Shown: positions 1 to 7,253, numbered from the stretch's first letter. The stretch is 29,583 bases of DNA from CALWPV01 sp045632125 (GCA_045632125.1 JAZQWC010000006.1:1-29583), one strand, 5' to 3'. The notes: generated from the sequence alone by a model not told the origin. Numbers and translations are program-made.

Positions 1-323
1 CCAGCAATCTCAAACATAACACGGCCCGGTTTAACAACGGCTACCCAATACTCAGTGGAACCTTTACCGGAACCCATTCGGGTCTCAGCAGGTTTTGCAG
101 TAATAGGTTTGTCCGGGAAAATTTTGATCCAAACTTTACCACCACGCTTGATATAACGAGTCATGGCAACACGGGCTGCCTCAATCTGATTTGACTTAAC
201 CCAAGCAGGAGTTGTAGCAATCAAACCGAAATCACCATAAGTAATGCGGTTACCACGCAGAGCCTTACCAGCCATGGAACCACGGAACTGCTTACGATGT
301 TTTGTTCTCTTCGGCATTAACAT
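1..323 (-). CDS. rplP: Ribosomal protein L16, partial (C-terminus beyond window)
   Basis: L16 is a large-subunit protein that binds 23S rRNA near the peptidyl transferase and A-site tRNA region. The first 107 codons are present; the family is usually about 140-145 residues, so roughly the last quarter lies outside the window. The N-terminus reads MLMPKR followed by a basic KHRKQFRG segment, the usual start of bacterial L16, and later ITAKPAETRMGSGKG and EYWVAVVKPGR are recognisable. The ATG shares its A with the rpsC stop (TAATG), so translation is probably coupled to rpsC. The second in-frame ATG two codons on could also serve, but the MLMPKR form is common. It follows rpsC as in the standard S10 operon order. 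Confidence 0.95.
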   Translation of the reverse strand, partial: MLMPKRTKHRKQFRGSMAGKALRGNRITYGDFGLIATTPAWVKSNQIEAARVAMTRYIKRGGKVWIKIFPDKPITAKPAETRMGSGKGSTEYWVAVVKPGRVMFEIA

Positions 324-982
324 TAGTTATCGCTCCCTTCTTTGATAGCCTTGGTGGGCAGAACCTCACCATGGTTAATCCAAACTTTTACACCCAGCTT
401 ACCGTATGCGGTATTAGCTTCAGCAAAACCATAGTCGATATTAGCACGCAGAGTCTGCAGAGGCAGATTGCCTTCGTTGTAAGACTCGGAACGAGCGATT
501 TCAGCACCGCCTACACGGCCGCCTACCATGGTCTTAATACCCTTAGCACCAGCCTTCATTGCACGGCCGATAGCCTGCTTCAGGGCGCGACGGAAAGATG
601 CACGGTTTTCCAGCTGCTGAGCAATATTTTCAGCTACCAGCTGAGCATCCTTTTCAGGGCGCTTAACTTCCATAATATTCAAAGAAACTTTTGCATTGGT
701 CATTGCCTGCAGTTCATCTTTCAGCATCTTAACGCCAACGGCTTCCTTACCGATGATGATACCGGGCTTTGCAGTCATGATGATGACTTTAACACGACCT
801 GCTGCTCTTTCGATCTCGATCTTAGAAATACCTGCCTGATACAGTTTCTCTTTCAGGAAAGTACGGATCTTGTGATCCTCAACCAGGAGATCTCCAAACT
901 GGTTTGCATCAGCGTACCACTTTGCATCCCAATTCTTAATAACACCGACTCTAAGTCCATGCGGATTAACTTTCTGACCCAT
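323..982 (-). CDS. rpsC: Ribosomal protein S3
   Basis: S3 belongs to the 30S head and lines the mRNA entry channel. The 219-residue product has the usual start MGQKVNPHGLRVGVI, a type-2 KH RNA-binding domain with the loop GIIIGKEA at about residues 74-81, and the C-terminal S3 domain with GRVGGAEIARSE. Length is normal for Firmicutes. The start ATG lies 11 bases after the rplV stop and has a GAGGAG-type ribosome binding site. It overlaps rplP by one base. Nothing unusual was seen. Confidence 0.97.
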   Translation of the reverse strand: MGQKVNPHGLRVGVIKNWDAKWYADANQFGDLLVEDHKIRTFLKEKLYQAGISKIEIERAAGRVKVIIMTAKPGIIIGKEAVGVKMLKDELQAMTNAKVSLNIMEVKRPEKDAQLVAENIAQQLENRASFRRALKQAIGRAMKAGAKGIKTMVGGRVGGAEIARSESYNEGNLPLQTLRANIDYGFAEANTAYGKLGVKVWINHGEVLPTKAIKEGSDN

Positions 983-993
983 GAGTCTCCTCC

Positions 994-1395
994 TTATCTC
1001 TCATTCAAAATAATCGTGATATGACTGGTTTTCTTCAGGATTCTGTCTGCGCGGCCCTGAGATCTGGGCTGAATTCTCTTCAGAGTGGGACCCTGATTTG
1101 CGAAAGCTTCCTGTACATACAGTTTAGAAACATCAATATCCATATCACGCTCTGCTGCAGCGTACTCAGCGTTGGCAACTGCGGAATCCAGTACCTTGCT
1201 GATGATGCGAGCACCCTCACGAGGAGTAGCGCCCAGGATAGCAGAAGCAAGAGCTACATCTTTACCTTTAATGGTATCCAATACAAGTTTTGCCTTCAAG
1301 GGAGCAATGCGAGCGAAGGTAACCTTTGCTCTGGGACGCAGGTCCTTCTGAGCATTACGCTCACGCTTGATTTGGCTTCTATGACCTTTAGCCAT
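994..1395 (-). CDS. rplV: Ribosomal protein L22 with N-terminal extension
   Basis: L22 binds 23S rRNA and extends a hairpin into the polypeptide exit tunnel. The 133-residue product is about 20 residues longer than the common 110-residue form. The extra part is a basic leader, MAKGHRSQIKRERNAQKDLR, ahead of the conserved start of the fold (AKVTFARIAPLKAKLVLDTIKGK). The conserved tunnel-loop end, GPTLKRIQPRSQGRA, and the terminal HITIILNER are present. A strong AAGGAGG ribosome binding site sits 7 bases before the chosen ATG, so the extension should be real. From memory a similar leader occurs in Lachnospiraceae and related Clostridia, which I use as a lineage hint. It lies between rpsS and rpsC in the S10 operon. 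Confidence 0.96.
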   Translation of the reverse strand: MAKGHRSQIKRERNAQKDLRPRAKVTFARIAPLKAKLVLDTIKGKDVALASAILGATPREGARIISKVLDSAVANAEYAAAERDMDIDVSKLYVQEAFANQGPTLKRIQPRSQGRADRILKKTSHITIILNER

Positions 1396-1439
1396 GATTC
1401 TTCCTCCTTATTCAATCGTAAGAGTATCCAGGGGGTGGA

Positions 1440-1724
1440 TTATCTTCTTACGGATCCTTTCTTCTCATCTTTTCCATGACCACGATAGGTGCGGGTTGCA
1501 ACGAACTCGCCCAACTTATGACCTACCATATCCTCGGTCACATATACCGGAACATGCTTTCTACCATCATGAACGGCAAAGGTATGACCAACGAAAGAAG
1601 GGAAGATAGTGGAACGGCGAGACCAAGTCTTGATAACCTGCTTGTCGCCGGCTGCATTCATCGCATCAACTTTCTTTAACAGAGATTCGTCTGCGAAAGG
1701 ACCTTTCTTCAAAGAACGTGCCAT
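1440..1724 (-). CDS. rpsS: Ribosomal protein S19
   Basis: S19 sits in the 30S head and with S13 contacts the B1 bridges and A-site tRNA. The 94-residue product is of normal length, begins MARSLKKGPFADESLLKKV, and contains the conserved TWSRRSTIFPSFVGHTFAVHDGRKHVPVYVTEDMVGHKLGEF region, here cited in pieces: TWSRRSTIFP, VGHTFAVHDG and MVGHKLGEF. The start lies 13 bases after the rplB stop with an AAGGAGG site in between. It is part of the S10 operon. Confidence 0.97.
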   Translation of the reverse strand: MARSLKKGPFADESLLKKVDAMNAAGDKQVIKTWSRRSTIFPSFVGHTFAVHDGRKHVPVYVTEDMVGHKLGEFVATRTYRGHGKDEKKGSVRR

Positions 1725-1737
1725 CTGTTATGCCTCC

Positions 1738-2577
1738 TTATTTACTGTTCTTCGCACGGCTGCGTACGATATACTTGTTAGACTGTTTCTTCTTCTTGCG
1801 AGTCTTCAGACCCAGAGCAGGTTTGCCCCATGGAGTCATCGGGCTGGGACGACCAATGGGAGCTCTACCTTCACCACCACCGTGGGGATGGTCGTTGGGG
1901 TTCATTACAGAACCGCGTACGGTAGGACGGATGCCCATGTGTCTCTTGCGACCAGCTTTACCGATCTTAACCAGTTCGTGATCGCCATTACCTACGGTAC
2001 CGATGGTTGCACGGCAGTCGATCGGAACCATTCTCATTTCGCCAGAAGGAAGACGCAGCGTTGCGAATTTACCTTCTTTAGCCATCAGCTGAGCAGCATT
2101 ACCAGCTGCACGAACCATCTGGCCGCCCTTACCGGGTTTCATTTCAATGTTGTGCACATTAGAACCGGTGGGGATATTTCTCAAAGGCAGGCAGTTACCT
2201 ACTTTGATTTCTACGTTTTCACCGCTGATTACGGTGTCGCCATCAGTCAGGCCCTCGGGAGCCAGGATGTAGCGCTTCTCACCATCGGCATAGGTCAGCA
2301 GAGCAATGTTAGCGCTGCGGTTAGGATCGTACTCGATACCGGTAACCTTTGCCGGAATACCATCTTTATTTCTCTTGAAATCGATGATTCTGTATAATTT
2401 CTTATGACCGCCGCCAATGTGACGAACAGTGATTTTGCCATAGCTGTTACGGCCGGCAGTGTTCTTAACTCGAACAACCAGAGACTTCTCAGGCTCGCTC
2501 TTAGTGATTTCAGTAAAAGCGGAACCGGTCATGTTTCTTCGAGAAGCGGTATAAGGCTTGTAAGTCTTAATAGCCAT
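1738..2577 (-). CDS. rplB: Ribosomal protein L2
   Basis: L2 is a core 50S protein needed for subunit association and for the peptidyl transferase centre. The 279-residue product has the normal length. The OB-like N-terminal domain is followed by the SH3-like domain, and the conserved C-terminal stretch NDHPHGGGEGRAPIGRP carries the histidine implicated in peptidyl transferase function in other bacteria. The C-terminal tail is basic (KTRKKKKQSNKYIVRSR). It starts 71 bases after the rplW stop, one of the longer gaps inside this operon; that gap holds a small A/T-rich hairpin. Confidence 0.98.
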   Translation of the reverse strand: MAIKTYKPYTASRRNMTGSAFTEITKSEPEKSLVVRVKNTAGRNSYGKITVRHIGGGHKKLYRIIDFKRNKDGIPAKVTGIEYDPNRSANIALLTYADGEKRYILAPEGLTDGDTVISGENVEIKVGNCLPLRNIPTGSNVHNIEMKPGKGGQMVRAAGNAAQLMAKEGKFATLRLPSGEMRMVPIDCRATIGTVGNGDHELVKIGKAGRKRHMGIRPTVRGSVMNPNDHPHGGGEGRAPIGRPSPMTPWGKPALGLKTRKKKKQSNKYIVRSRAKNSK

Positions 2578-2648
2578 TATATATTCTCCTTTCGATATAC
2601 TTCATTTCTAAGAATGAAATTACCGGGACTTGATCACTTTAGTTTCGA

Positions 2649-2948
2649 TCAAATTCCTTCAAAAAACTCAATGTCCTTGCTCTCTTCAGTCAAGGTTACG
2701 ATTGCTTTCTTGATCGCATTGGTGCGGCCAACAGTGTAACCTCTTCTCTTGTTTTTACCACGCTGATTCATGGTGTTAACTTTCAGGACTTTGGTACCTT
2801 CAAACATTTTTTCTACAGCTTCGCGGATCTGAATCTTGTTAGCTTCAGGATGTACCAGGAAGGTGTATTTCTTTTCGCCCATGAGCTGCATGCTCTTCTC
2901 AGTGATAACGGGCTTCAACAGTACGTCATAATATTTGATATCTGCCAT
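2649..2948 (-). CDS. rplW: Ribosomal protein L23
   Basis: L23 lies at the exit of the polypeptide tunnel and is the docking site for trigger factor and SRP. The 99-residue product has the family start (YYDVLLKPVITEKSM) and the conserved loop KVLKVNTMNQRGKNKRRG. Length is normal. Its ATG shares one base with the rplD stop codon (TAATG), indicating translational coupling. Confidence 0.96.
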   Translation of the reverse strand: MADIKYYDVLLKPVITEKSMQLMGEKKYTFLVHPEANKIQIREAVEKMFEGTKVLKVNTMNQRGKNKRRGYTVGRTNAIKKAIVTLTEESKDIEFFEGI

Positions 2949-3568
2949 TATTCAAACACCTCTTCAATCTTTGCGATGGCATCCTTGGTTGCTACGAAGT
3001 TTTCGTACTTCAGGATGTCGTATACATTGATCTGTTCTGCGCGAATGGTTTTAACATTCGGAATGTTGCGGGCAGAAAGAACCACGTTAGTGTTCTCACC
3101 GTTCAGAACTACCAGAGCTTTGCTCAGGTCGAACTGGTTCAGTACGTTCTGCATTGCTTTGGTCTTGATCTCGGTCAGGTTCAGATCTTCCAGAACTACG
3201 ATCTTGTTATCCAGAACGCGAGTGGTCAGAGCGCTGCGGATCGCCAGACGGCGTGCCTTCTTGTTCATTTTCTTGGAGTAATCACGGGGTTTGGGAGCGA
3301 ATACTACGCCGCCGCCTACCCACTGAGGAGCACGGATGCTACCCTGACGGGCTCTACCGGTTCCTTTCTGACGGTAAGGCTTTCTGCCACCGCCACGAAC
3401 CTCTGCACGAGTCAGTGCGCTCTGAGTTCCCTGTCTCAAGTTTGCCAGGTGAGCAACTACAGCTTCATGCATAACGTGAACGTTTACTTCTACACCGAAA
3501 ACGCTGTCTTTCAGTTCAATCTGACCGTTTTCAGCACCGTTCATTGTATAAACAGCTACTTTAGCCAT
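2948..3568 (-). CDS. rplD: Ribosomal protein L4
   Basis: L4 is a 50S protein whose long loop reaches the exit tunnel. In gamma-proteobacteria it is also the autogenous regulator of the S10 operon. The 206-residue product has the tunnel loop with GGGRKPYRQKGTGRARQGS and RAPQWVGGGVVFAPKPR, and the C-terminal globular domain ends with the DILKYENFVATKDAIAKIEE region. Length is typical for Firmicutes. It is 12 bases downstream of rplC and overlaps rplW by one base. Whether it regulates the structured leader upstream of rpsJ cannot be told from the sequence. Confidence 0.97.
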   Translation of the reverse strand: MAKVAVYTMNGAENGQIELKDSVFGVEVNVHVMHEAVVAHLANLRQGTQSALTRAEVRGGGRKPYRQKGTGRARQGSIRAPQWVGGGVVFAPKPRDYSKKMNKKARRLAIRSALTTRVLDNKIVVLEDLNLTEIKTKAMQNVLNQFDLSKALVVLNGENTNVVLSARNIPNVKTIRAEQINVYDILKYENFVATKDAIAKIEEVFE

Positions 3569-3580
3569 GTTCTTACCTCC

Positions 3581-4213
3581 TTATGCCTTTACGCTGTTGA
3601 TAACAGTTACAACAGACTTTTTCGGTCCCGGAACAGAACCCTTGATCAGCAGCAGGTTGCGCTCAGCATCAACACGTACAACTTCCAGATTCTGAACAGT
3701 GATTGCCTTGTTACCCATGTGGCCGGGCAGCTTTTTGCCTTTGAATACACGAGCGGGATCACTGGATGCACCCATGGAACCTGCATGGCGGTGATATTTA
3801 GAACCATGCTCCATCGGACCGCGAGCAAAACCATGGCGGTGAATAGCGCCCTGATAGCCCTTACCTTTGGAGATGCCGGAAACATCTACTTTATCGCCTA
3901 CTTCAAATACGTCAGCCTTGATCTCTGCGCCCAGTTCATAGCCTTCAGCGCCTTCAATCTTGAACTCTTCAATGTGTCTCTTTACAGAAACGCCAGCCTT
4001 TGCGAAGTGGCCCTTCAAAGGCTTATTAACCAGTTTCTCGCGGATTTCGCCAAAACCAACCTGAATGGCGGCGTATCCATCATGCTCAACGGTTTTAACC
4101 TGGGTAACACAGCAGGGACCTGCTTCCAGGACGGTTACCGGGATCATCTCGCCGGTTTCCTGATCGAAGATCTGGGTCATACCGATCTTCTTTGCCATAA
4201 TGGCTTTCTTCAT
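3581..4213 (-). CDS. rplC: Ribosomal protein L3
   Basis: L3 is an early-assembling 50S protein whose extension reaches the peptidyl transferase centre. The 210-residue product begins MKKAIMAKKIGMTQIFDQ and contains the family signature around HYHRHAGSMGASSDPARVFKG and KLPGHMGN, cited here as HRHAGSMGASSDPARVF. The chosen ATG has TTAGGAGG about 8 bases upstream. A second in-frame ATG five codons on (MAKKIG) is possible but has no ribosome binding site of its own. It lies 131 bases after the rpsJ stop, in a gap that contains a possible internal promoter. Confidence 0.97.
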   Translation of the reverse strand: MKKAIMAKKIGMTQIFDQETGEMIPVTVLEAGPCCVTQVKTVEHDGYAAIQVGFGEIREKLVNKPLKGHFAKAGVSVKRHIEEFKIEGAEGYELGAEIKADVFEVGDKVDVSGISKGKGYQGAIHRHGFARGPMEHGSKYHRHAGSMGASSDPARVFKGKKLPGHMGNKAITVQNLEVVRVDAERNLLLIKGSVPGPKKSVVTVINSVKA

Positions 4214-4261
4214 GGTGTTTACCTCCTAATAATCTACAGCGGACCCGCTTTTCAGCGGTTC

Positions 4262-4290
4262 ATCCTAGGTCATTAGCTGATATATGTCAA
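4262..4290 (-). promoter_or_regulatory. Possible internal sigma-A promoter for rplC
   Basis: On the minus strand a perfect -35 TTGACA (4285-4290) is followed after 17 bases by TAGGAT (4262-4267), four of six matches to the -10 consensus. It would start a transcript about 40 bases before rplC. A short stem CCGCT-gaaa-AGCGG lies between it and the ribosome binding site. The weak -10 makes this a candidate only. Confidence 0.45.
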
Positions 4291-4344
4291 CTTAAATAAC
4301 CGACTGCATTAGTACCTTTTGCTTGTTTGTTACTTAAATAGTAC

Positions 4345-4668
4345 TTAGTTCTTTGCTGCAACCTGAATGTCAACGCCAGCAGGAAGTTCCAGCTTGCTCA
4401 GAGCATCCAGAGTCTTTTTGGTGGGCTGCAGGATATCGATCAGTCTCTTGTGAGTTCTCTGTTCGAACTGCTCACGAGAGTCTTTATACTTATGAACTGC
4501 ACGCAGGATAGTAACTACTTCCTTGTGAGTCGGCATCGGGATAGGACCGCTTACCTGTGCACCATTTCTTTTTGCTGTTTCCACGATCTTCTGAGCAGAC
4601 TGATCGATCAGCTGATGATCATATGCTTTCAGAGTGATGCGGATTTTAGTTGATTTCTTTTCTGCCAT
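4345..4668 (-). CDS. rpsJ: Ribosomal protein S10 (NusE)
   Basis: S10 is a 30S head protein and, as NusE, a partner of NusB and NusG in transcription antitermination and coupling. The 107-residue product has the normal length and contains IRITLKAYDHQLIDQSA, GPIPMPTHKEVVTILRA and the C-terminal KRLIDILQPTKKTLDALSKLELPAGVDI region, cited as ILQPTKKTLDALSKLELP. It is the first gene of the S10 operon. The ribosome binding site AAGGAGG is 10 bases before the ATG, and seven T residues stand directly before the start codon. It has its own promoter and a 261-nt structured leader, so it is not simply the tail of the str operon. Confidence 0.97.
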   Translation of the reverse strand: MAEKKSTKIRITLKAYDHQLIDQSAQKIVETAKRNGAQVSGPIPMPTHKEVVTILRAVHKYKDSREQFEQRTHKRLIDILQPTKKTLDALSKLELPAGVDIQVAAKN

Positions 4669-4756
4669 AAAAAAACAGCCTCCTTATTCGCTTTAAACGC
4701 CTTGGCTCCCTTTCAAGATCCAAGGTCTTTTGCGACAAATACGACTGTACACTCAC
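4646..4756 (-). CDS. Possible leader peptide upstream of and overlapping rpsJ
   Basis: A 36-codon frame starts with GTG at 4756 and is preceded, with a 10-base gap, by a full AAGGAGG ribosome binding site (4767-4773) that no annotated gene uses. It runs through the last part of the S10 leader and ends with TAA 23 bases inside rpsJ in another frame. The predicted peptide (starting MSVQSYLSQK) becomes strongly basic in its second half, with RREPRR-like and LKRIRR runs, and matches no family I know. It could be a leader peptide that couples translation to rpsJ, or chance. The evidence is limited to the ribosome binding site and the uninterrupted frame. Confidence 0.28.
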   Translation of the reverse strand: MSVQSYLSQKTLDLEREPRRLKRIRRLFFYGRKEIN

Positions 4757-4929
4757 CCGTGTGTTTCCTCCTTGTAAACAAGCAAAGCAGGATTCACACA
4801 ACTTTTGATCAATTGTACAGTGACCTTGCCGTCAGTTTCTTGAACTTGACATTCGCTCCCCGAGAATTCCCCCAAGCCTTTGTTTATCAGGCTTACGCAA
4901 CCTCTCGGATCTTCGTTCTCAATGCCACG
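4669..4929 (-). promoter_or_regulatory. Structured 5' leader of the S10 operon
   Basis: These 261 bases between the predicted transcription start (about 4929) and rpsJ hold three hairpins. A two-tier stem at 4860-4918 pairs CCGAGA with TCTCGG and, inside it, AAGCCT with AGGCTT, leaving two opposed internal-loop strands of eight bases. A second stem at 4831-4850 pairs GTCA/TGAC and GTT/AAC with one bulged A. A third at 4700-4725 pairs CCTTGG with CCAAGG. In E. coli the S10 leader is the target of L4. Whether this leader has an equivalent role is inference. Confidence 0.55.
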
Positions 4930-4935
4930 CTTGAT

Positions 4936-4964
4936 ATTGTAACACAGCATGTCTGTAAAAGCAA
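4936..4964 (-). promoter_or_regulatory. Sigma-A promoter of the S10 operon
   Basis: The minus strand has TTGCTT (4959-4964), a 17-base spacer and TACAAT (4936-4941). Four of six and five of six positions match consensus at ideal spacing. It lies 268 bases upstream of rpsJ in a non-coding, A/T-rich stretch after exoA, and predicts a start near 4929. Confidence 0.7.
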
Positions 4965-5084
4965 GAAAAAATTTCGTCGTTTTTCATGAATTAATATAAA
5001 AATTTCCCGCTTTTTTTGCATACATTTTGTGCAATATGCATATTCATTCCATTTCGCTTACATTTTGTCTTTTTACGAAAGACA

Positions 5085-5843
5085 TCATTCCATTTCAACG
5101 TCCAACTCAACAGGACAATGGTCCGAACCAAGTACCTGTGTATGAATTTTGGCGTCAATGAGCTTATCTTTTAACACTTCACTAGCTATAAAATAGTCAA
5201 TACGCCAACCTGCATTCTTTTCTCTGGCTTTAAAACGATAGCTCCACCACGAATATATATCTCTTTGCTCCGGATAAAAATGGCGGAATGTATCAATTAA
5301 ACCGCTTTCCTTAACCGCTTTGAACTTACCTCTTTCTTCATCTGTAAAGCCAGCATTCTTTCTATTCGACTTAGGATTCTTCAAATCGATTTCTTCTGCT
5401 GCCACATTTAAATCACCACAGTAAATTACTGGTTTATTTTCTTCCAGTCTTTTTACGTACGCCAAAAAATCATCTTCCCATACCATTCTATAAGGAAGTC
5501 TTAACAATCCATCCTTAGAATTAGGAACATAAACAGTAATCAAATAATACTTTTCATATTCAAGCGTTATAACTCGTCCTTCATGATCATGCTCTTCGAT
5601 TCCCAAACCATAAGACACCGCCAACGGTTTTTCCTTCGTAAAAATAGCTGTACCGGAATATCCTTTTTTCTCTGCATAATTCCAATAGCAATAATACCCC
5701 TCTGGGGCAAAATCAATTTGACCTTCCTGTAATTTTGTTTCCTGCAAGCAAAAAGCATCTGCGTCCATTTCTTTGAAAAAGTCAGCAAACCCTTTCTGCA
5801 TACAAGCTCTAAGTCCATTTACATTCCAGGAAATTAGTTTCAT
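5085..5843 (-). CDS. exoA: Exodeoxyribonuclease III / AP endonuclease (ExoA/Xth family)
   Basis: This enzyme cuts DNA at abasic sites and removes 3' blocking groups in base excision repair, using a divalent metal. The 252-residue product is full length for the Firmicutes ExoA type. The endonuclease/exonuclease/phosphatase fold motifs are all present: WNVNGLR with Asn7, LQETKL with Glu35, YVPNS near 105-109, GDLN at 143-146, WWSYR and GWRIDYF near 199-218, and GSDHCPV at 239-245 with the catalytic Asp-His pair. The ATG has a modest AGGGGG ribosome binding site. The gene is much more A+T-rich than its neighbours and interrupts the usual tuf-rpsJ junction. It lies behind the tuf terminator, so it needs its own promoter, but I found no convincing one. 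No terminator is clear before the S10 promoter. Confidence 0.95.
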   Translation of the reverse strand: MKLISWNVNGLRACMQKGFADFFKEMDADAFCLQETKLQEGQIDFAPEGYYCYWNYAEKKGYSGTAIFTKEKPLAVSYGLGIEEHDHEGRVITLEYEKYYLITVYVPNSKDGLLRLPYRMVWEDDFLAYVKRLEENKPVIYCGDLNVAAEEIDLKNPKSNRKNAGFTDEERGKFKAVKESGLIDTFRHFYPEQRDIYSWWSYRFKAREKNAGWRIDYFIASEVLKDKLIDAKIHTQVLGSDHCPVELDVEME

Positions 5844-5915
5844 ATATAAATCCCCCTATCACTTCTCAAAAAGATATTATGACGAGGCAGTTTCAATACC
5901 CCTTATATCTGATGT

Positions 5916-5942
5916 AAAAAAAGAGGCGCCAATAGGCGCCCC
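5916..5942 (-). terminator. Intrinsic terminator downstream of tuf
   Basis: On the minus strand an 8-bp stem (arms 5935-5942 and 5923-5930, core GGCGCC/GGCGCC with one G-T pair) encloses a four-base loop and is followed by seven T residues (5922-5916). It starts 16 bases after the tuf stop codon and separates tuf from exoA. Confidence 0.88.
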
Positions 5943-5957
5943 TTCGTTTTGGTTAAA

Positions 5958-7151
5958 TTATTCGATGATCTCGGTAATGGAACCGGAACCTACGGTACGG
6001 CCACCTTCACGGATAGCGAAACGCAGGGTGTTTTCCATAGCTACGGGGTAGATCAGATCGATGGTCATTTCTACGTTATCACCAGGCATGCACATCTCGG
6101 TACCCTCGGGCAGAGTGATTACACCAGTAACGTCGGTAGTACGGAAGTAGAACTGAGGACGGTAGTTAGTCAAGAAAGGAGTATGACGGCCGCCTTCTTC
6201 TTTCTTCAGAACGTATACCTGAGCCTTAGCTTTGTGGTGAGGAGTTACAGAACCGGGTTTAGCCAGAACCTGACCTCTCTGGATCTCGTCTCTCTGGATA
6301 CCACGCAGCAGAGCACCGATGTTATCACCAGTCTGAGCTTCATCCAGCAGTTTGTGGAACATTTCGATACCGGTTACAACATACTTCTTGGTCTCAGAAC
6401 CCAGACCTACCAGCTCAACTTCTTCAGATACATGCAGAACACCACGCTCTACACGACCGGTAGCTACAGTACCACGACCGGTAATGGAGAATACGTCCTC
6501 TACGGGCATCAGGAAGGGCTTGTCAGTGTCGCGCTCGGGAGTAGGAATGTAATCATCAACAGCATCCATCAGTTCCAGGATCTTGTCGCCCCACTCGCAG
6601 TCGGGATCGTTCAGAGCCATCAGAGCGGAACCCTGAATGATAGGAGTATCATCACCCGGGAATTCGTACTCGTTCAGCAGCTCACGGATTTCCATGTCTA
6701 CCAGTTCCAGAAGTTCTTCGTCGTCTACCATATCGCACTTGTTCATGAATACTACGATATAGGGAACGCCTACCTGACGAGACAGCAGGATGTGCTCACG
6801 AGTCTGAGCCATAACACCGTCGGTAGCAGCACAAACCAGAATAGCACCGTCCATCTGAGCAGCACCGGTAATCATGTTCTTTACATAGTCAGCATGGCCG
6901 GGGCAGTCAACGTGAGCATAGTGACGATTGTTGGTCTCATACTCAACGTGTGCGGTAGAAATGGTAATACCACGCTCTCTCTCTTCGGGAGCCTTATCGA
7001 TGTTTTCGAAAGCTACAGCTTCACCGGTACCCAGTCTGTGATGCAGGGTCTTGGTGATAGCAGCAGTCAAAGTGGTCTTACCGTGGTCAACGTGACCAAT
7101 GGTACCAATGTTTACATGGGGTTTGGTTCTTTCGAACTTAGCTTTTGCCAT
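5958..7151 (-). CDS. tuf: Elongation factor Tu
   Basis: EF-Tu carries aminoacyl-tRNA to the ribosomal A site as a GTP complex. The 397-residue product is full length. G-domain motifs are GHVDHGKT (19-26), the switch segment with RGITI, DCPGH (81-85) and NKCD (136-139). Domains 2 and 3 follow, with GRGTVATGRVERG and the C-terminal FAIREGGRTVGSG. The ATG is preceded by AGGAGG. Its own strong promoter sits in the 102-base gap after fusA and its own terminator follows, so it can be expressed apart from the str operon. Only this copy is visible here; a second copy elsewhere cannot be excluded. Confidence 0.99.
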   Translation of the reverse strand: MAKAKFERTKPHVNIGTIGHVDHGKTTLTAAITKTLHHRLGTGEAVAFENIDKAPEERERGITISTAHVEYETNNRHYAHVDCPGHADYVKNMITGAAQMDGAILVCAATDGVMAQTREHILLSRQVGVPYIVVFMNKCDMVDDEELLELVDMEIRELLNEYEFPGDDTPIIQGSALMALNDPDCEWGDKILELMDAVDDYIPTPERDTDKPFLMPVEDVFSITGRGTVATGRVERGVLHVSEEVELVGLGSETKKYVVTGIEMFHKLLDEAQTGDNIGALLRGIQRDEIQRGQVLAKPGSVTPHHKAKAQVYVLKKEEGGRHTPFLTNYRPQFYFRTTDVTGVITLPEGTEMCMPGDNVEMTIDLIYPVAMENTLRFAIREGGRTVGSGSITEIIE

Positions 7152-7198
7152 TATAAATTCCTCCTATTAATAGGTTTTTAACAAATTACATCAGTCCT

Positions 7199-7227
7199 AT
7201 TATATTGAATATGACTGGTTTTTGCAA
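7199..7227 (-). promoter_or_regulatory. Sigma-A promoter of tuf
   Basis: The minus strand has TTGCAA (7222-7227), a 17-base spacer and a perfect TATAAT (7199-7204), giving a start near 7192 and a leader of about 40 bases. The position in the fusA-tuf gap explains separate, high tuf expression. Confidence 0.82.
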
Positions 7228-7253
7228 GGGTTTTTCAAAAATTTATCGAAAAA

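Noticed and set aside
4753..4950. 65-codon minus-strand frame in the S10 leader
   Set aside because: Its ATG lies upstream of the predicted transcription start, overlapping the promoter, and it has no ribosome binding site. The sequence is better explained as structured leader.
4965..5084. Terminator downstream of exoA
   Set aside because: Short inverted repeats (GTCTTT/AAAGAC and GCATA/TATGC) are present but without a following T-run on the minus strand.
5844..5915. Promoter for exoA
   Set aside because: Only TTGAAA with a TAATAT 11 bases away, or an isolated CATAAT, can be seen. Spacing and matches are too poor to annotate.
5949..7181. Long plus-strand open frame (410 codons) opposite tuf
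   Set aside because: It is the shadow of the strongly codon-biased tuf gene; the translation has no recognisable domain and no ribosome binding site.
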